Shown here: piece by piece, positions 33,975-42,027 of the stretch
Layout of the letters: every line of letters starts with the position of its first letter
How positions within the stretch are numbered: the stretch's first letter is position 1
Made by a program: the position numbers and the translations under genes
The notes under the pieces: model-generated
What the model saw: the letters and a program-made list of their open reading frames with translations, nothing else
The model's database searches: none
What the model was told of the DNA's origin: nothing
Assembly (NCBI GenBank): GCA_033875315.1
Contig: JANRJG010000030.1
Span: forward strand, 1 to 59,327
DNA from: Candidatus Methylacidiphilales bacterium
GTDB taxonomy: Bacteria; Verrucomicrobiota; Verrucomicrobiia; Methylacidiphilales; CAZTYG01
Direction of reading: 5' to 3'
Length of the DNA stretch: 59,327 nt

Positions 33975-35162
33975 ATGAGCCATCTGGACCGCATCGCCCA
34001 AGCCGCCGCCGCGCAGGAGTTTTCCAACGAGGAAATCAAACGCTACAGCCGACACCTCATCATGCCCGAGGTGACGATGGAGGGCCAGAAAAGGCTCAAG
34101 GCCGCCCGGGTGCTGGTGGTGGGTACCGGTGGACTCGGTTCCCCCCTGTTGGCCTACCTCGCCGCCGCCGGCGTCGGGAAAATTGGCTTGGTCGACTTCG
34201 ACCGCGTCGATACCTCCAACCTCCAGCGCCAGATCATCCACGGCACCTCGAGCATCGGGAAGCTCAAGACCGAGTCCGCCGCCGCCGCCATGCGGGAAAT
34301 CAACCCCCACGTGGAAATCCAGCGTTACGACGTCCCCCTGACCTCGGAGAACGCCATGGGGATCATCCAGGACTACGACATCGTGGCCGACGGGACCGAC
34401 AACTTTGCCACCCGCTACCTGGTCAACGATGCCTGCGTCCTCCAGAACAAGCCCAACGTCTACGGGTCCATCTTCCAGTTCGACGGCCAGTCCACCGTCT
34501 TCTGGGCCGAGAAGGGCCCTTGCTACCGTTGCCTCTACCCCGAGCCGCCCGACCCCGGCCTCGTCCCCAGTTGCGCCGAAGGCGGCGTGCTCGGTGTGCT
34601 CCCCGGGATCATCGGCGTCGTCCAGGCCATCGAGGTGGTCAAACTCATCATCGGCAAGGGCGACCTTCTGGTCGGCAGATTGTTGTTATTCGACGCCTTG
34701 AAGATGAAGTTCCGCGAGATGAAACTGCGGAAAGATCCGACCTGCCCGATCTGCGGGCCGACGGCGACGATCAAAGAGCTCATCGACTACGACCAGTTTT
34801 GCGGCACCCCCGCGGTCGATGCCCCCGCGCGGAAGCTCCTGGCCCTGCCCGAAATCAGTCCGGTCGACCTGAAGAAGAAACTCGATGCCAAGGAAGACTT
34901 TGTGCTGCTCGACGTACGCGAGCCGCACGAGACTAAGATCTGCGTGATCCCGGGTGCGACCCAGGTGCCGATCGGGGAGCTGCCCAAGCGGCTGCACGAA
35001 TTCGACAGTGCGAAAGAGATCGTGATCTATTGCAAGGGAGAGATCCGCACCGGCCAGGCCTTCCGCCTGCTCCAACAAGCCGGTTTCGGAAAGCTCAAGG
35101 CACTCGAAGGTGGCATCGAGGGTTGGGCAGAAGACGTAGATCCCTCGATGCCCACTTACTAA
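33975..35162 (+). CDS. moeB: MoeB/ThiF-type adenylyltransferase fused to rhodanese
   Basis: The start at 33975 gives MSHLDRIAQA; an upstream ATG adds only 13 residues. The 395-residue protein has an E1-like domain: ATP loop GTGGLGS (50-56), VDFDRVDTSNLQRQ (73-86), and Zn ligands C183-x2-C186 and C257-x2-C260. A rhodanese domain (about 300-395) follows, with active Cys353 in CKGEIRTG. It adenylates the C-terminal Gly of a ubiquitin-like sulfur carrier and hands over sulfur from the rhodanese Cys, for molybdopterin, thiamine or cysteine synthesis. The rhodanese loop CKGEIR deviates from the usual C-x-x-G-x-R-S. Confidence 0.92.
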   Translation: MSHLDRIAQAAAAQEFSNEEIKRYSRHLIMPEVTMEGQKRLKAARVLVVGTGGLGSPLLAYLAAAGVGKIGLVDFDRVDTSNLQRQIIHGTSSIGKLKTESAAAAMREINPHVEIQRYDVPLTSENAMGIIQDYDIVADGTDNFATRYLVNDACVLQNKPNVYGSIFQFDGQSTVFWAEKGPCYRCLYPEPPDPGLVPSCAEGGVLGVLPGIIGVVQAIEVVKLIIGKGDLLVGRLLLFDALKMKFREMKLRKDPTCPICGPTATIKELIDYDQFCGTPAVDAPARKLLALPEISPVDLKKKLDAKEDFVLLDVREPHETKICVIPGATQVPIGELPKRLHEFDSAKEIVIYCKGEIRTGQAFRLLQQAGFGKLKALEGGIEGWAEDVDPSMPTY

Positions 35163-35672
35163 ACTGTGCCAGTAGTCGGTTGGCAATAGGCGGCAGCACT
35201 GACTTGGCCGAGAGCCGGAAGCCAACTGCATGACCCATTTCCCACAGAAAGTCGGCCAAGAAACGTGAAGTCATACCAAATTAAAATGACTGAGTGACAG
35301 GATCAACGGGAGGGCGATCCGCCTGAGCCTAACCATGCAGTTGTTACCGCGAAGAGCGCTAAGTTCGCGAAGTTATACGGATTTTGGCTGGCAAAAACTG
35401 CATTCACCGATCGGTGAACCCGAAGTCAAATGTCATGCAGTAGGACGACTTCTTTTTGTATTCCCAATCATGTGTTTCTGCCTCGCGTTCTTCGCCGCGT
35501 GAGGTCCCGTTCGGCGTGACCAACGCGGTCACGGGACGTCCTTCGTGGTGGACTGAATTGTTTCGCCTGAGGCGGACAGCCGAGCCGGTTTGTGGTCTTT
35601 CTTCCAAGAGCGGATCAGCAGGAATCTTGTCTTCCCCTAGGCGCTTTATCACCTGCTCAATGTGATTGGGTA
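35163..35672. other. gene-poor 510-bp interval with a CGCGAAG tract and a short palindrome
   Basis: I find no convincing gene in this interval. A reading frame on the minus strand exists but has no start, domain or neighbour support. The interval holds ACCGCGAAGAGCGC...CGCGAAG (35346-35372) and a perfect 14-bp palindrome, TTCACCGATCGGTGAA-like (about 35403-35418), similar to the GAACGGTGA centre of the dispersed repeat copies A and B. It looks like decayed repeat material between the moeB gene and the convergent flavoprotein. Confidence 0.5.
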
Positions 35673-36638
35673 TCAAGTGCTTGTTTTGGCCAGCAGGGTG
35701 AGGGCGGTGTGGTGGCCGGACTCCCAGGCGCTTTCCACCCTCGGGTGGGCAATGGCATCGCCTGCATACCACCATCCCTCGGGCAGGTCTTCCGTCGTCA
35801 CGACGGCGGTGGTTTTTGCGTAGCGCCAGCGGTGGGTGAAAAGCGCCGTGGGTTCCAGGTTCCCCAGTTGCCAGGCAGCGGAGGCGAGAGTGCCCAATTC
35901 CGCCGACCAAAGGGCGGGATCTTCTTCGAAACGGGCCTGACTGAATGGGGCGGATGCCTGGGCCACGAGGACGGTACGATCCCCGGTGACCCTTCCGGTT
36001 TTGTGGTTTTCGCAGGCGGTCCACGCCAGCACGGGATCCTCGGGACGGGAGATTCCATAGGCGGAGGGGGTCAGGCCATGGCGGGTGCCTTCAAACTCCA
36101 GAACCAGGGTCAGGCAGGGGGCGTAGGGTTCGTTGGGAGTTGAGCAAGAATCGAGTCCCAGTCCCGCCAGGGCGCGGGTTTGGGGCCAGGGGGCGGTGGA
36201 TAGGACCCGGTCGAAGGATTCCCCGCCCACGATCCATTGGGTTCCCTGGGGCTGGGGTTTCTCGATTTTTTGCTCGAGCCGCACGTCCAGTCCCTGTGCC
36301 AGGTCGCGGGCCAGATGGCTGTTGCCCGTGGCATGGTAGAAGCGCGGTTCGTCCGGCAGGGGCTGTTCGTCCGGGCCGAGGATGGGGGCGGCCAGGGAGC
36401 GGATGGAGGAACCACAGGATTGTTCCAGGGCTTTGCGGAAGGGTTCGGTCCGGCGGGTGAAATACTGGGCGCCGTGGTCGACCCGGTGTTCCCGCCAACG
36501 TTTGGTCGCGCAGCGTCCGCCGAAGCCGCGGGATTTTTCGAAAACGACCACGCGGCAACCGGCATCGTGCAGCACCCGGGCCGCGGCCACACCGGCCATG
36601 CCTGCTCCGATGACGGCGATGGAAAGAGGGCTAGCCAT
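35673..36638 (-). CDS. FAD-dependent amine oxidase, renalase-like
   Basis: The protein is 321 residues. The N-terminal Rossmann motif is AVIGAGMAGVAAARVL (G11-x-G13-x-x-G16), followed by VVVFEKSRGFGGRCATKR, the second FAD contact of renalase-like flavoproteins. The C-terminal FAD motif is PEGWWYAGDAI. Bacterial renalases oxidise mis-hydrogenated NAD(P)H isomers, but many members are uncharacterised. It lies directly downstream of the ADP-ribosylglycohydrolase gene (4-bp gap), suggesting co-transcription and possibly a shared NAD-related role; that link is inference. Confidence 0.82.
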   Translation of the reverse strand: MASPLSIAVIGAGMAGVAAARVLHDAGCRVVVFEKSRGFGGRCATKRWREHRVDHGAQYFTRRTEPFRKALEQSCGSSIRSLAAPILGPDEQPLPDEPRFYHATGNSHLARDLAQGLDVRLEQKIEKPQPQGTQWIVGGESFDRVLSTAPWPQTRALAGLGLDSCSTPNEPYAPCLTLVLEFEGTRHGLTPSAYGISRPEDPVLAWTACENHKTGRVTGDRTVLVAQASAPFSQARFEEDPALWSAELGTLASAAWQLGNLEPTALFTHRWRYAKTTAVVTTEDLPEGWWYAGDAIAHPRVESAWESGHHTALTLLAKTST

Positions 36639-36642
36639 ACAT

Positions 36643-37662
36643 TCAGTCCGGTCTGGGAAAATCCGCCAACAGTCCGGCCAAGCGGGGGTAGTCGTGCAGT
36701 CCGGTGATCCATTCGGGGGGCAGGCCTTCCTTCCCGGAACGGGCGCCGGTGAGGGCGCCGACGACCACGCCGCGGTGGCAGTTGTCGCCGCCCAATCGCG
36801 TGTTGGCCATGATTGCGCCGCGAGGGTCGTTTTCGTATTTGCAGGCCAGGAAGAGGGCGGCGGGAAAAGCGTCCCCTATGTAGCAGGCGGTGCTGAAACG
36901 GGAACCGACGACATGGGATTCGTCCTCCTCGCGGGCCCACCGGGCGTAGGGGTGTTCCAGGGCGGGATGTGCGGCCGGGCCTAGATTTTTCGAAGCGGAG
37001 GTCCAGTTTTCTCCCAGGATGAAGGCCTGGAGCAAACGGGCGAAGGTGCGGGCGGCGTCCTGGACCTGGGCGTTTTTGTGGGTCAGCGAGACATGGCTTT
37101 GCACGGCCTGGAGGAGTTTTTCGTCGTCGTGCAGATACCAGAGCACGAGGGGGACGACCATGGCGAGTCCGCCGATGTGGATGTCGTCGATGCCGCAGCG
37201 GTCCGGTTTTTTTCCTTTGGCGTGGTTCTGGAAGAATCCCCGGTGGAACTCCTCCACGTAGGTGTCGCGGTGCGACCCGGGCGTGAGCATGAAGGCGAGG
37301 TAGCGTTGGACAAAATCGTTGCGGTCGTAGCCCTGGCAAGAGATGAGGGATTCCGCGAGGACGGCGGCGAGTTTCAGATTGAGGGTGTTTTCCCCGGCCT
37401 GGAGGAACTGGTGGTAGTGGATGTCCTTCAATCCCCAGAAACGGGCCTGATCGTGCAGGATGTCGTCCTTGGGGCCGGTGGCGGTGTAGTGGCTGCGCCA
37501 GAGGATGCTATCGGGGTGGTGGGGTAGGGGTGGTTTGTAAGAGTCGAGGGTTCCGTAATCGCGGGCGATGAGGGCGCGGCTGTAATACCAATGGGCGGGC
37601 ATGGCCAGGGCATCACCTATAAACGACCCCCACCAGGCGCCGTGGGCTCGGGAAACGGACAT
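36643..37662 (-). CDS. ADP-ribosylglycohydrolase family protein
   Basis: The protein is 339 residues. The first metal motif lies in GSFIGDALAMPAHW (about 12-25). A central D-x-H-x-G pattern, DDIHIGGLAMV, is followed by the late motif GGDNCHRG at about 291-298, in place of the canonical GGDTDT-x-G. The overall plan is that of ARH/DraG enzymes, which remove ADP-ribose from proteins, nucleic acids or small molecules with Mg. The changed late motif (N-C-H for T-D-T) could alter metal binding. It forms a two-gene unit with the flavoprotein. Confidence 0.85.
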   Translation of the reverse strand: MSVSRAHGAWWGSFIGDALAMPAHWYYSRALIARDYGTLDSYKPPLPHHPDSILWRSHYTATGPKDDILHDQARFWGLKDIHYHQFLQAGENTLNLKLAAVLAESLISCQGYDRNDFVQRYLAFMLTPGSHRDTYVEEFHRGFFQNHAKGKKPDRCGIDDIHIGGLAMVVPLVLWYLHDDEKLLQAVQSHVSLTHKNAQVQDAARTFARLLQAFILGENWTSASKNLGPAAHPALEHPYARWAREEDESHVVGSRFSTACYIGDAFPAALFLACKYENDPRGAIMANTRLGGDNCHRGVVVGALTGARSGKEGLPPEWITGLHDYPRLAGLLADFPRPD

Positions 37663-37713
37663 GGGGTCAGATTACGTTCGGCAGGGGGAAACGCAAACGC
37701 CCCGGAAGTTTCG

Positions 37714-37853
37714 TAACCACCAAGACTCCAAGACACCAAGGTTTGAAGTTTGGAAAGGAGCCGGAGAGCGATTGATTTGGATACCCGAACGATCAATGCA
37801 AGAGTTGATCAAAACCAAGCCGATCTCATTGGAGACTTGCGTTTTGGTGGTTG
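37714..37853. repeat. dispersed intergenic repeat, copy C, with inverted ends
   Basis: The left end reads AACCACCAAGACTCCAAG and the right end is its imperfect inverse (TTGGAGACTTG then TTTTGGTGGTT), giving an element of about 140 bp. The right part matches copy A (11389-11456) in AAAACCAA-x-CCG-x-TCTC-x-TTGGAGACTTG and the final GGTTGA. There is no open frame inside. It lies between the glycohydrolase gene and tRNA-Gln. Confidence 0.6.
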
Positions 37854-37891
37854 ACCCGCTGATTCGTTCCCGCGTTCTGCTGGGGGTAGGG

Positions 37892-37962
37892 TTGCCCGAC
37901 ATGGATTCGAACCATGAATAATGCCTCCAAAGGGCACTGTGTTACCGTTACACCATCGGGCA
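37892..37962 (-). tRNA. tRNA-Gln (anticodon TTG)
   Basis: A complete cloverleaf reads on the minus strand. The acceptor stem is TGCCCGA with TCGGGCA, the D arm is GTGT/ACAC, and the anticodon stem GTGCC/GGCAT encloses loop CTTTGGA (anticodon TTG). The T arm is CATGG/CCATG with loop TTCGAAT, and the discriminator is A. CCA is not encoded. The seven-base acceptor stem and T stem are perfect. Confidence 0.95.
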
Positions 37963-38008
37963 GGGGATGGAACTGATGAGCCTAGGCCGGACGTTTTTTT
38001 TCGCAAAT

Positions 38009-38626
38009 CTAAAATCCGCCTTGGTCGGGCCAGGGGATGCCCCCCCTGGCCAGGTCGGCGACGACCGCCGGCAGCAGGCGATGTTCGGCTTCCTGGATGC
38101 GGGCGTGGAGGGTTGTTGCGGAATCGCCCGGAAGGACGGGGACTTTTTCCTGGCGGATGATGGGACCGCCGTCGAGGGAATCATCGACCCAGTGGACGGT
38201 GCAACCGGTTTCGGCAACGCCGGCATCGAGGGCCTGCTTCCAGGCCTCCAGTCCTTTGAACGCGGGAAGCAGGGAGGGATGGATGTTGAGGATGCGTCCG
38301 GCGAAGGGTTGCAAGAGCGGGGACTTGAGAACGCGCATGTAACCCGCCAGCACAACCAATTTGGCGCCCGAATGCCGGATGGTTTGTGCCAAGGCGGATT
38401 CGATTTCCGGTTCGAGTTTGGTTTTGAATTTTCCCGTCGGGCAGACGTAGGTGGGGAGGCCGCGTGCGGCGGCGTGTTCGAGGATGGGGGCATGGGGCAG
38501 GTCGCTGGCCACGAGGACGATCCGGGCGGGGATTTCGCCGCGGTCGATGGCATCGGCGAGGGCGAGAAAATTGGAGCCCCGGCCCGAGCCGAGGACGGCG
38601 ACCGGCAGGAGAGGGCCATGCGTCAT
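38009..38626 (-). CDS. purN: phosphoribosylglycinamide formyltransferase
   Basis: The protein is 205 residues. The phosphate-binding loop is GSGRGSNF (13-20), and the catalytic triad is Asn114 and His116 in NIHPSLLPAF and Asp152 in VDDSLDGGPII. LAGYMRVL (94-101) is the folate-side hallmark. It transfers the formyl group of 10-formyl-tetrahydrofolate to GAR in purine synthesis. The start overlaps the stop of rfaE2 (ATGA), so the two are coupled although their pathways differ. Confidence 0.94.
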   Translation of the reverse strand: MTHGPLLPVAVLGSGRGSNFLALADAIDRGEIPARIVLVASDLPHAPILEHAAARGLPTYVCPTGKFKTKLEPEIESALAQTIRHSGAKLVVLAGYMRVLKSPLLQPFAGRILNIHPSLLPAFKGLEAWKQALDAGVAETGCTVHWVDDSLDGGPIIRQEKVPVLPGDSATTLHARIQEAEHRLLPAVVADLARGGIPWPDQGGF

Positions 38627-39102
38627 GGTTGTCTCATCCGGTTGACTAGAGAGGTGGTGGAACGGCCGGGGACGAGCTGGAGGAGCTCGATGCGGGAGCC
38701 AGCAGCTTCGAGGATTTTCCGTTCCTCGGGGTCGAGGGTGTCCAGGGTGTAGTCCCCCCCCTTGGCGTAAATGTCCGGTCGTGCGGCGGCCAGGAAGGCG
38801 GTGGCCCGGGAGCCGGGAAAGATACAGACGGCATCGACGCAGGCCAGGCCGGCCAGGACTTCGGCGCGGTCGCTGGCGGTGTTGAGCGGGCGGTTGGGGC
38901 CTTTGAGTTGGCGCACACCTTCGTCGTCGTTGATGCCGACCAGCAGTAGTTGCCCGAGGGTTCGGGCGTGTTGGAGGTAGCGCACATGGCCGACGTGGAG
39001 CAGGTCGAAGCAGCCGTTGGTGACGACCCAGGATCCGGAGGCGGCGCTGCTTTGTCGCCAGTTCTCCAAATCGTTAAATGCGACACATTTAGGGAAGTTC
39101 AT
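38623..39102 (-). CDS. rfaE2: D-glycero-beta-D-manno-heptose 1-phosphate adenylyltransferase (RfaE domain II)
   Basis: This is a single cytidylyltransferase-fold domain of 159 residues. The nucleotide-binding motif is TNGCFDLLHVGHVRYL (28-43; H36-x-x-H39), followed by LLLVGINDDEGVRQLKGPNR and the late RSTTSLVNRM. It corresponds to the C-terminal half of HldE; the kinase half is not here. It makes ADP-heptose for the LPS inner core, which fits an LPS-bearing Gram-negative cell. It is co-transcribed with purN. Confidence 0.9.
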   Translation of the reverse strand: MNFPKCVAFNDLENWRQSSAASGSWVVTNGCFDLLHVGHVRYLQHARTLGQLLLVGINDDEGVRQLKGPNRPLNTASDRAEVLAGLACVDAVCIFPGSRATAFLAAARPDIYAKGGDYTLDTLDPEERKILEAAGSRIELLQLVPGRSTTSLVNRMRQP

Positions 39103-39217
39103 AGAGTTTCCGGATCATGGTTTTTCTCTTGACCCTCCCCACGTAAGCAGCAACATGCGGCCCTGTGCAATCCGAAAGTCCGTTGGCTTTCCAACGGTCC
39201 TAGAAGCACTTACGAAT

Positions 39218-40717
39218 ATGTTCGGTATCCTTTGGCTGGCTTCATATGCCTTCGTTGTGATCGGGTTGTCCGTTTACGGACTGCACCGATTGTGGATGGT
39301 TCGCACTTACCTCAAGTACCGCCACCTCAAGCCTTTGCCCATGGCCCGTTTCGGGCAGTTGCCCAAAGTCACCGTGCAGTTGCCGATTTACAATGAACGT
39401 TATGTGGCCGAGCGACTGATCCGTTCGGTGTGCGCCCTCGATTACCCGTCCGATCTTCTGCAGATCCAGGTCTTGGATGATTCGACCGATGAAACCAGCG
39501 GCTTGGTGGCCGGGCTGGTGCGGGAGTACCAAGGCAGGGGCTTGGACATCGAACACCTGACCCGGAAAGATCGATCGGGGTTCAAGGCCGGTGCGTTGCA
39601 AGAGGGCATGAAGCAGGCCAAGGGCGAGTTCATTGCCATTTTTGACGCGGATTTTGTTCCGCCCCCCGAGATGCTCCGTCAGACGATCGATTTCTTCACC
39701 GATCCTGCCGTTGGGATGATCCAGACCCGCTGGGGTCACCTCAATCGTGGGTACAACCTCCTGACCCGGGTGCAGGCGCTGCTTCTCGACGGGCATTTGA
39801 TCATCGAGCAAACGGCGCGTTCACGTTCCGGGCGTTTCTTCAATTTCAATGGCACAGCCGGCATCTGGCGGGCCTCCACCATTGCCGATTCCGGGGGGTG
39901 GCAACACGACACCCTGACCGAAGATCTGGACCTGAGTTACCGGGCGCAGTTGCAGGGCTGGAAATTTGTCTTTGTCCCTGACCTGGTCACACCGGCCGAG
40001 TTGCCGGTCGACATGAACGCCTTCAAGGCCCAGCAATACCGTTGGGCCAAGGGTGCGGTCCAGACTTGTAAGAAACTCCTGCCAGCCGTCTGGCGTTCCC
40101 GCCAGCCCCTGCGAGTCAAGTTGGAGGCCACCTTCCACCTCACGTCCAATTTTGCCTACCTGCTTCTGGCCTGCATGGCCCTCTTAGTCCATCCCGACCT
40201 CAAGCACCAGGGGGTTCACTGGCAATCGGTTCTCCTTATTGACCTGCCCATTTTCATGGCGGCTTCACTGTCGATCTTCCTGTTTTACGCCGCGGCCCTG
40301 CGCGCGGGGGGGGTGAGCTGGATCCAGATCGTCTTCTACATTCCCATGCTCATCGCCGTCGGCATCGGGTTGTGCCTCAATAATGCCCGGGCCGTGCTCG
40401 AAGCCGTCTTCAACCACCACTCGGAATTCACCCGCACGCCAAAATACGGGGTCTCCGAGCGATGGACCACCTGGTGGCGGATGAATTACCGATCGGCCCG
40501 AACGGTCCTCCCTTGGCTGGAATTGTTGTTGGCGGCCTACTACCTCACTTTCGTCTGGTATGCGGTGCAGCACCGGCAGTGGTGGTCACTGCCGTTTTTC
40601 TGCCTCTTTGCCTTCGGCTTCGGCTACTCCGGCTGGCTGTCGATTTTCCAAGGTTCCTTCTTTTCACATCTGGGGGAACGGCTTAGGGTGGGCATCGCCA
40701 CGCGTTATGGAGTTTGA
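39218..40717 (+). CDS. processive family 2 glycosyltransferase, cellulose-synthase-like membrane protein
   Basis: The ATG at 39218 starts at the first membrane helix (MFGILWLASYAFVVIGL); the upstream extension runs antisense to rfaE2. The 499-residue protein has Asp87 in LDDSTDE, Asp143-x-Asp145 in FDADF, Asp236 in TEDLDLSYR and Q-x-x-R-W at 272-276 (QQYRW), the complete set for a processive beta-glycan synthase. Four or five C-terminal helices form the translocation channel. There is no PilZ domain and no bcsB neighbour, so the polymer is more likely a mannan-type or other beta-glycan than regulated cellulose; this remains open. Confidence 0.88.
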   Translation: MFGILWLASYAFVVIGLSVYGLHRLWMVRTYLKYRHLKPLPMARFGQLPKVTVQLPIYNERYVAERLIRSVCALDYPSDLLQIQVLDDSTDETSGLVAGLVREYQGRGLDIEHLTRKDRSGFKAGALQEGMKQAKGEFIAIFDADFVPPPEMLRQTIDFFTDPAVGMIQTRWGHLNRGYNLLTRVQALLLDGHLIIEQTARSRSGRFFNFNGTAGIWRASTIADSGGWQHDTLTEDLDLSYRAQLQGWKFVFVPDLVTPAELPVDMNAFKAQQYRWAKGAVQTCKKLLPAVWRSRQPLRVKLEATFHLTSNFAYLLLACMALLVHPDLKHQGVHWQSVLLIDLPIFMAASLSIFLFYAAALRAGGVSWIQIVFYIPMLIAVGIGLCLNNARAVLEAVFNHHSEFTRTPKYGVSERWTTWWRMNYRSARTVLPWLELLLAAYYLTFVWYAVQHRQWWSLPFFCLFAFGFGYSGWLSIFQGSFFSHLGERLRVGIATRYGV

Positions 40718-40979
40718 CTGGACCCTGTTTTCCGGAAAAGGGGTGACCTTGGAAGAAGCCGCCGAGAGCTTCGAAGACCCCTTTAGTGTGCGACTCTGGC
40801 CGGAGCGGGGGGACATCGCCGAACACAGCCGTTATTTCTGTCTGGGCATGACGTTGCGCGGTCGTGGCGTTTTTTCTGTGTACAGCACCAATGGCAAGCA
40901 GATCAAAGTGCTGACCGCCCGTGAATTGACCGAGGAAGAGAGCTTTTTCTACAACCGCAAGGCCCGGGAGTACTTCTGA
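40707..40979 (+). CDS. brnT: BrnT-like toxin (DUF497, 90 aa)
   Basis: The ATG at 40707 lies inside the last codons of the GT2 gene (11-bp overlap). MEFDWTLFSGKGVTLEEAAESF and EDPFSVRL follow the BrnT pattern (short FDWD-type start, helix with EEA, then D-P strand). EHSRYFCLGMTLRGRGVFSVYS and the final ARELTEEESFFYNRKAREY match the rest of the fold. BrnT is an RNase-like toxin of the RelE superfamily. The antitoxin gene follows with a TGATG overlap. At 90 residues it has the normal length. Confidence 0.82.
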   Translation: MEFDWTLFSGKGVTLEEAAESFEDPFSVRLWPERGDIAEHSRYFCLGMTLRGRGVFSVYSTNGKQIKVLTARELTEEESFFYNRKAREYF

Positions 40980-41254
40980 TGGAAACCATCACCAAATGGG
41001 AACAGATCCCCCGTTTCGCCTCGGTCGAGGAGGAACGCGACTACTGGCAGCAACACCAGTTGGATGGACGGATCATGCAGGAGGCCTGTTTCAAGTCCGA
41101 CGGCACCGAGTCCACCACCATCACCCTCCGCATGGACCCGCGCATGTTGGCCCGCCTCAAGCGCCTGGCCGGGCAGCGTTACCTCAATTATCAGAGCATG
41201 ATCAAGCAGTGGCTGGCCGAGCGGCTGGAAGACGAACTCGACAAGCGTTCGTGA
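40979..41254 (+). CDS. brnA: BrnA/CopG-type antitoxin (91 aa)
   Basis: The start overlaps the toxin stop (TGATG). The N-terminal part, IPRFASVEEERDYWQQHQL, resembles the toxin-binding arm seen in CopG-type antitoxins. The C-terminal ribbon-helix-helix runs TTITLRMDPRMLARLKRLAG, then YQSMIKQWLAERLEDEL. It should neutralise the upstream toxin and repress the pair. Toxin-first order is the rule for brnTA. No promoter of their own is visible, since the toxin gene starts within GT2. Confidence 0.85.
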   Translation: METITKWEQIPRFASVEEERDYWQQHQLDGRIMQEACFKSDGTESTTITLRMDPRMLARLKRLAGQRYLNYQSMIKQWLAERLEDELDKRS

Positions 41255-41283
41255 GGCGGTCGCGGACGGGTGTGGGGTGGGTT

Positions 41284-41300
41284 TACCGCGAAGCACGCGA
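41284..41300. repeat. CGCGAAG tract, copy 2
   Basis: TACCGCGAAGCACGCGA shares the ACCGCGAAG-x2-CGCGA core with the tracts at 35346-35372 (plus strand) and 49606-49625 (minus strand). All three lie in intergenic DNA. Confidence 0.5.
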
Positions 41301-41451
41301 TGGGGTTTTTTTGTGGACCCCGGGTCCCATGGCATCATTCCGAAAATTTCGAGTGCACCGAGTCCTTTGCGGTGAAATCTTCCCCTGATTTCGTGCAGCA
41401 CAGCCTCCCAAAAGGGATTTACAAGGTCCATACGGGCCCTAGTTTATACCC

Positions 41452-42024
41452 ATGAGCCCCGTTCGTCGCAACCGTCGTGCCTTCACCCTGATCGAACTTC
41501 TGGTGGTCATCACCATCATCGGCATCCTGGCCGGCCTGGCCCTGCCTGCGGTCAATGGGGCTCTGAATACCGCCCGCAAGGCCGAAGCCGGTGCCATGGT
41601 CAATCAGCTCCGCACAGCCATGGTCAGCTATCAGACCGAGTATGGCACCTGGCCCGGCCTTTTTACCGGGACGGACGCCAGCACCAACTCCGGGGATACC
41701 GCACTCTACAATATTTTGATTGGTTCTACCTCGGCCACTGCCAGTGATCAAAATCCCCGCCGCATCGTCTTCATGGAATTCAACACCAAAGTCCTCCGTT
41801 CCAACATCAGCTCCAGCAACAAGACCCCGGATGCCAGTGGTACCAAGTTTGTCGATCCTTGGCACCAAGCCTACTGGATCCAGGTTGATTCGGACTATAA
41901 TAACCAGATTGCAGTCGGAGATAATCAGGGGACCATCAATGCCTCCGTGGCCATCTGGTCGCGTGGCCCTCAGAAGTCTTACGATGGCACGGACAAAACA
42001 AAGTACGTCACCACTTGGAAGTAA
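41452..42024 (+). CDS. type II secretion major-pseudopilin-like protein (GspG type, 190 aa)
   Basis: The leader MSPVRRNRRA is followed by FTLIELLVVITIIGILAGLA, the N-methylation and helix region with Glu5. The residue at -1 is Ala rather than Gly. The mature domain has a GspG-like end (KFVDPWHQAYWIQVDSDYNN, then SVAIWSRGPQKSYDG), where Ca-binding acidic residues are expected. It lies 3 bp before a second pseudopilin, and no gspD-F genes follow, so both would use a machine encoded elsewhere. Confidence 0.85.
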   Translation: MSPVRRNRRAFTLIELLVVITIIGILAGLALPAVNGALNTARKAEAGAMVNQLRTAMVSYQTEYGTWPGLFTGTDASTNSGDTALYNILIGSTSATASDQNPRRIVFMEFNTKVLRSNISSSNKTPDASGTKFVDPWHQAYWIQVDSDYNNQIAVGDNQGTINASVAIWSRGPQKSYDGTDKTKYVTTWK

Positions 42025-42027
42025 TCC

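Noticed and set aside
35404-36024. 206-codon minus-strand frame in the gap after moeB
   Set aside because: Overlaps the flavoprotein gene in another frame, has no plausible start or domain, and contains repeat-like sequence.
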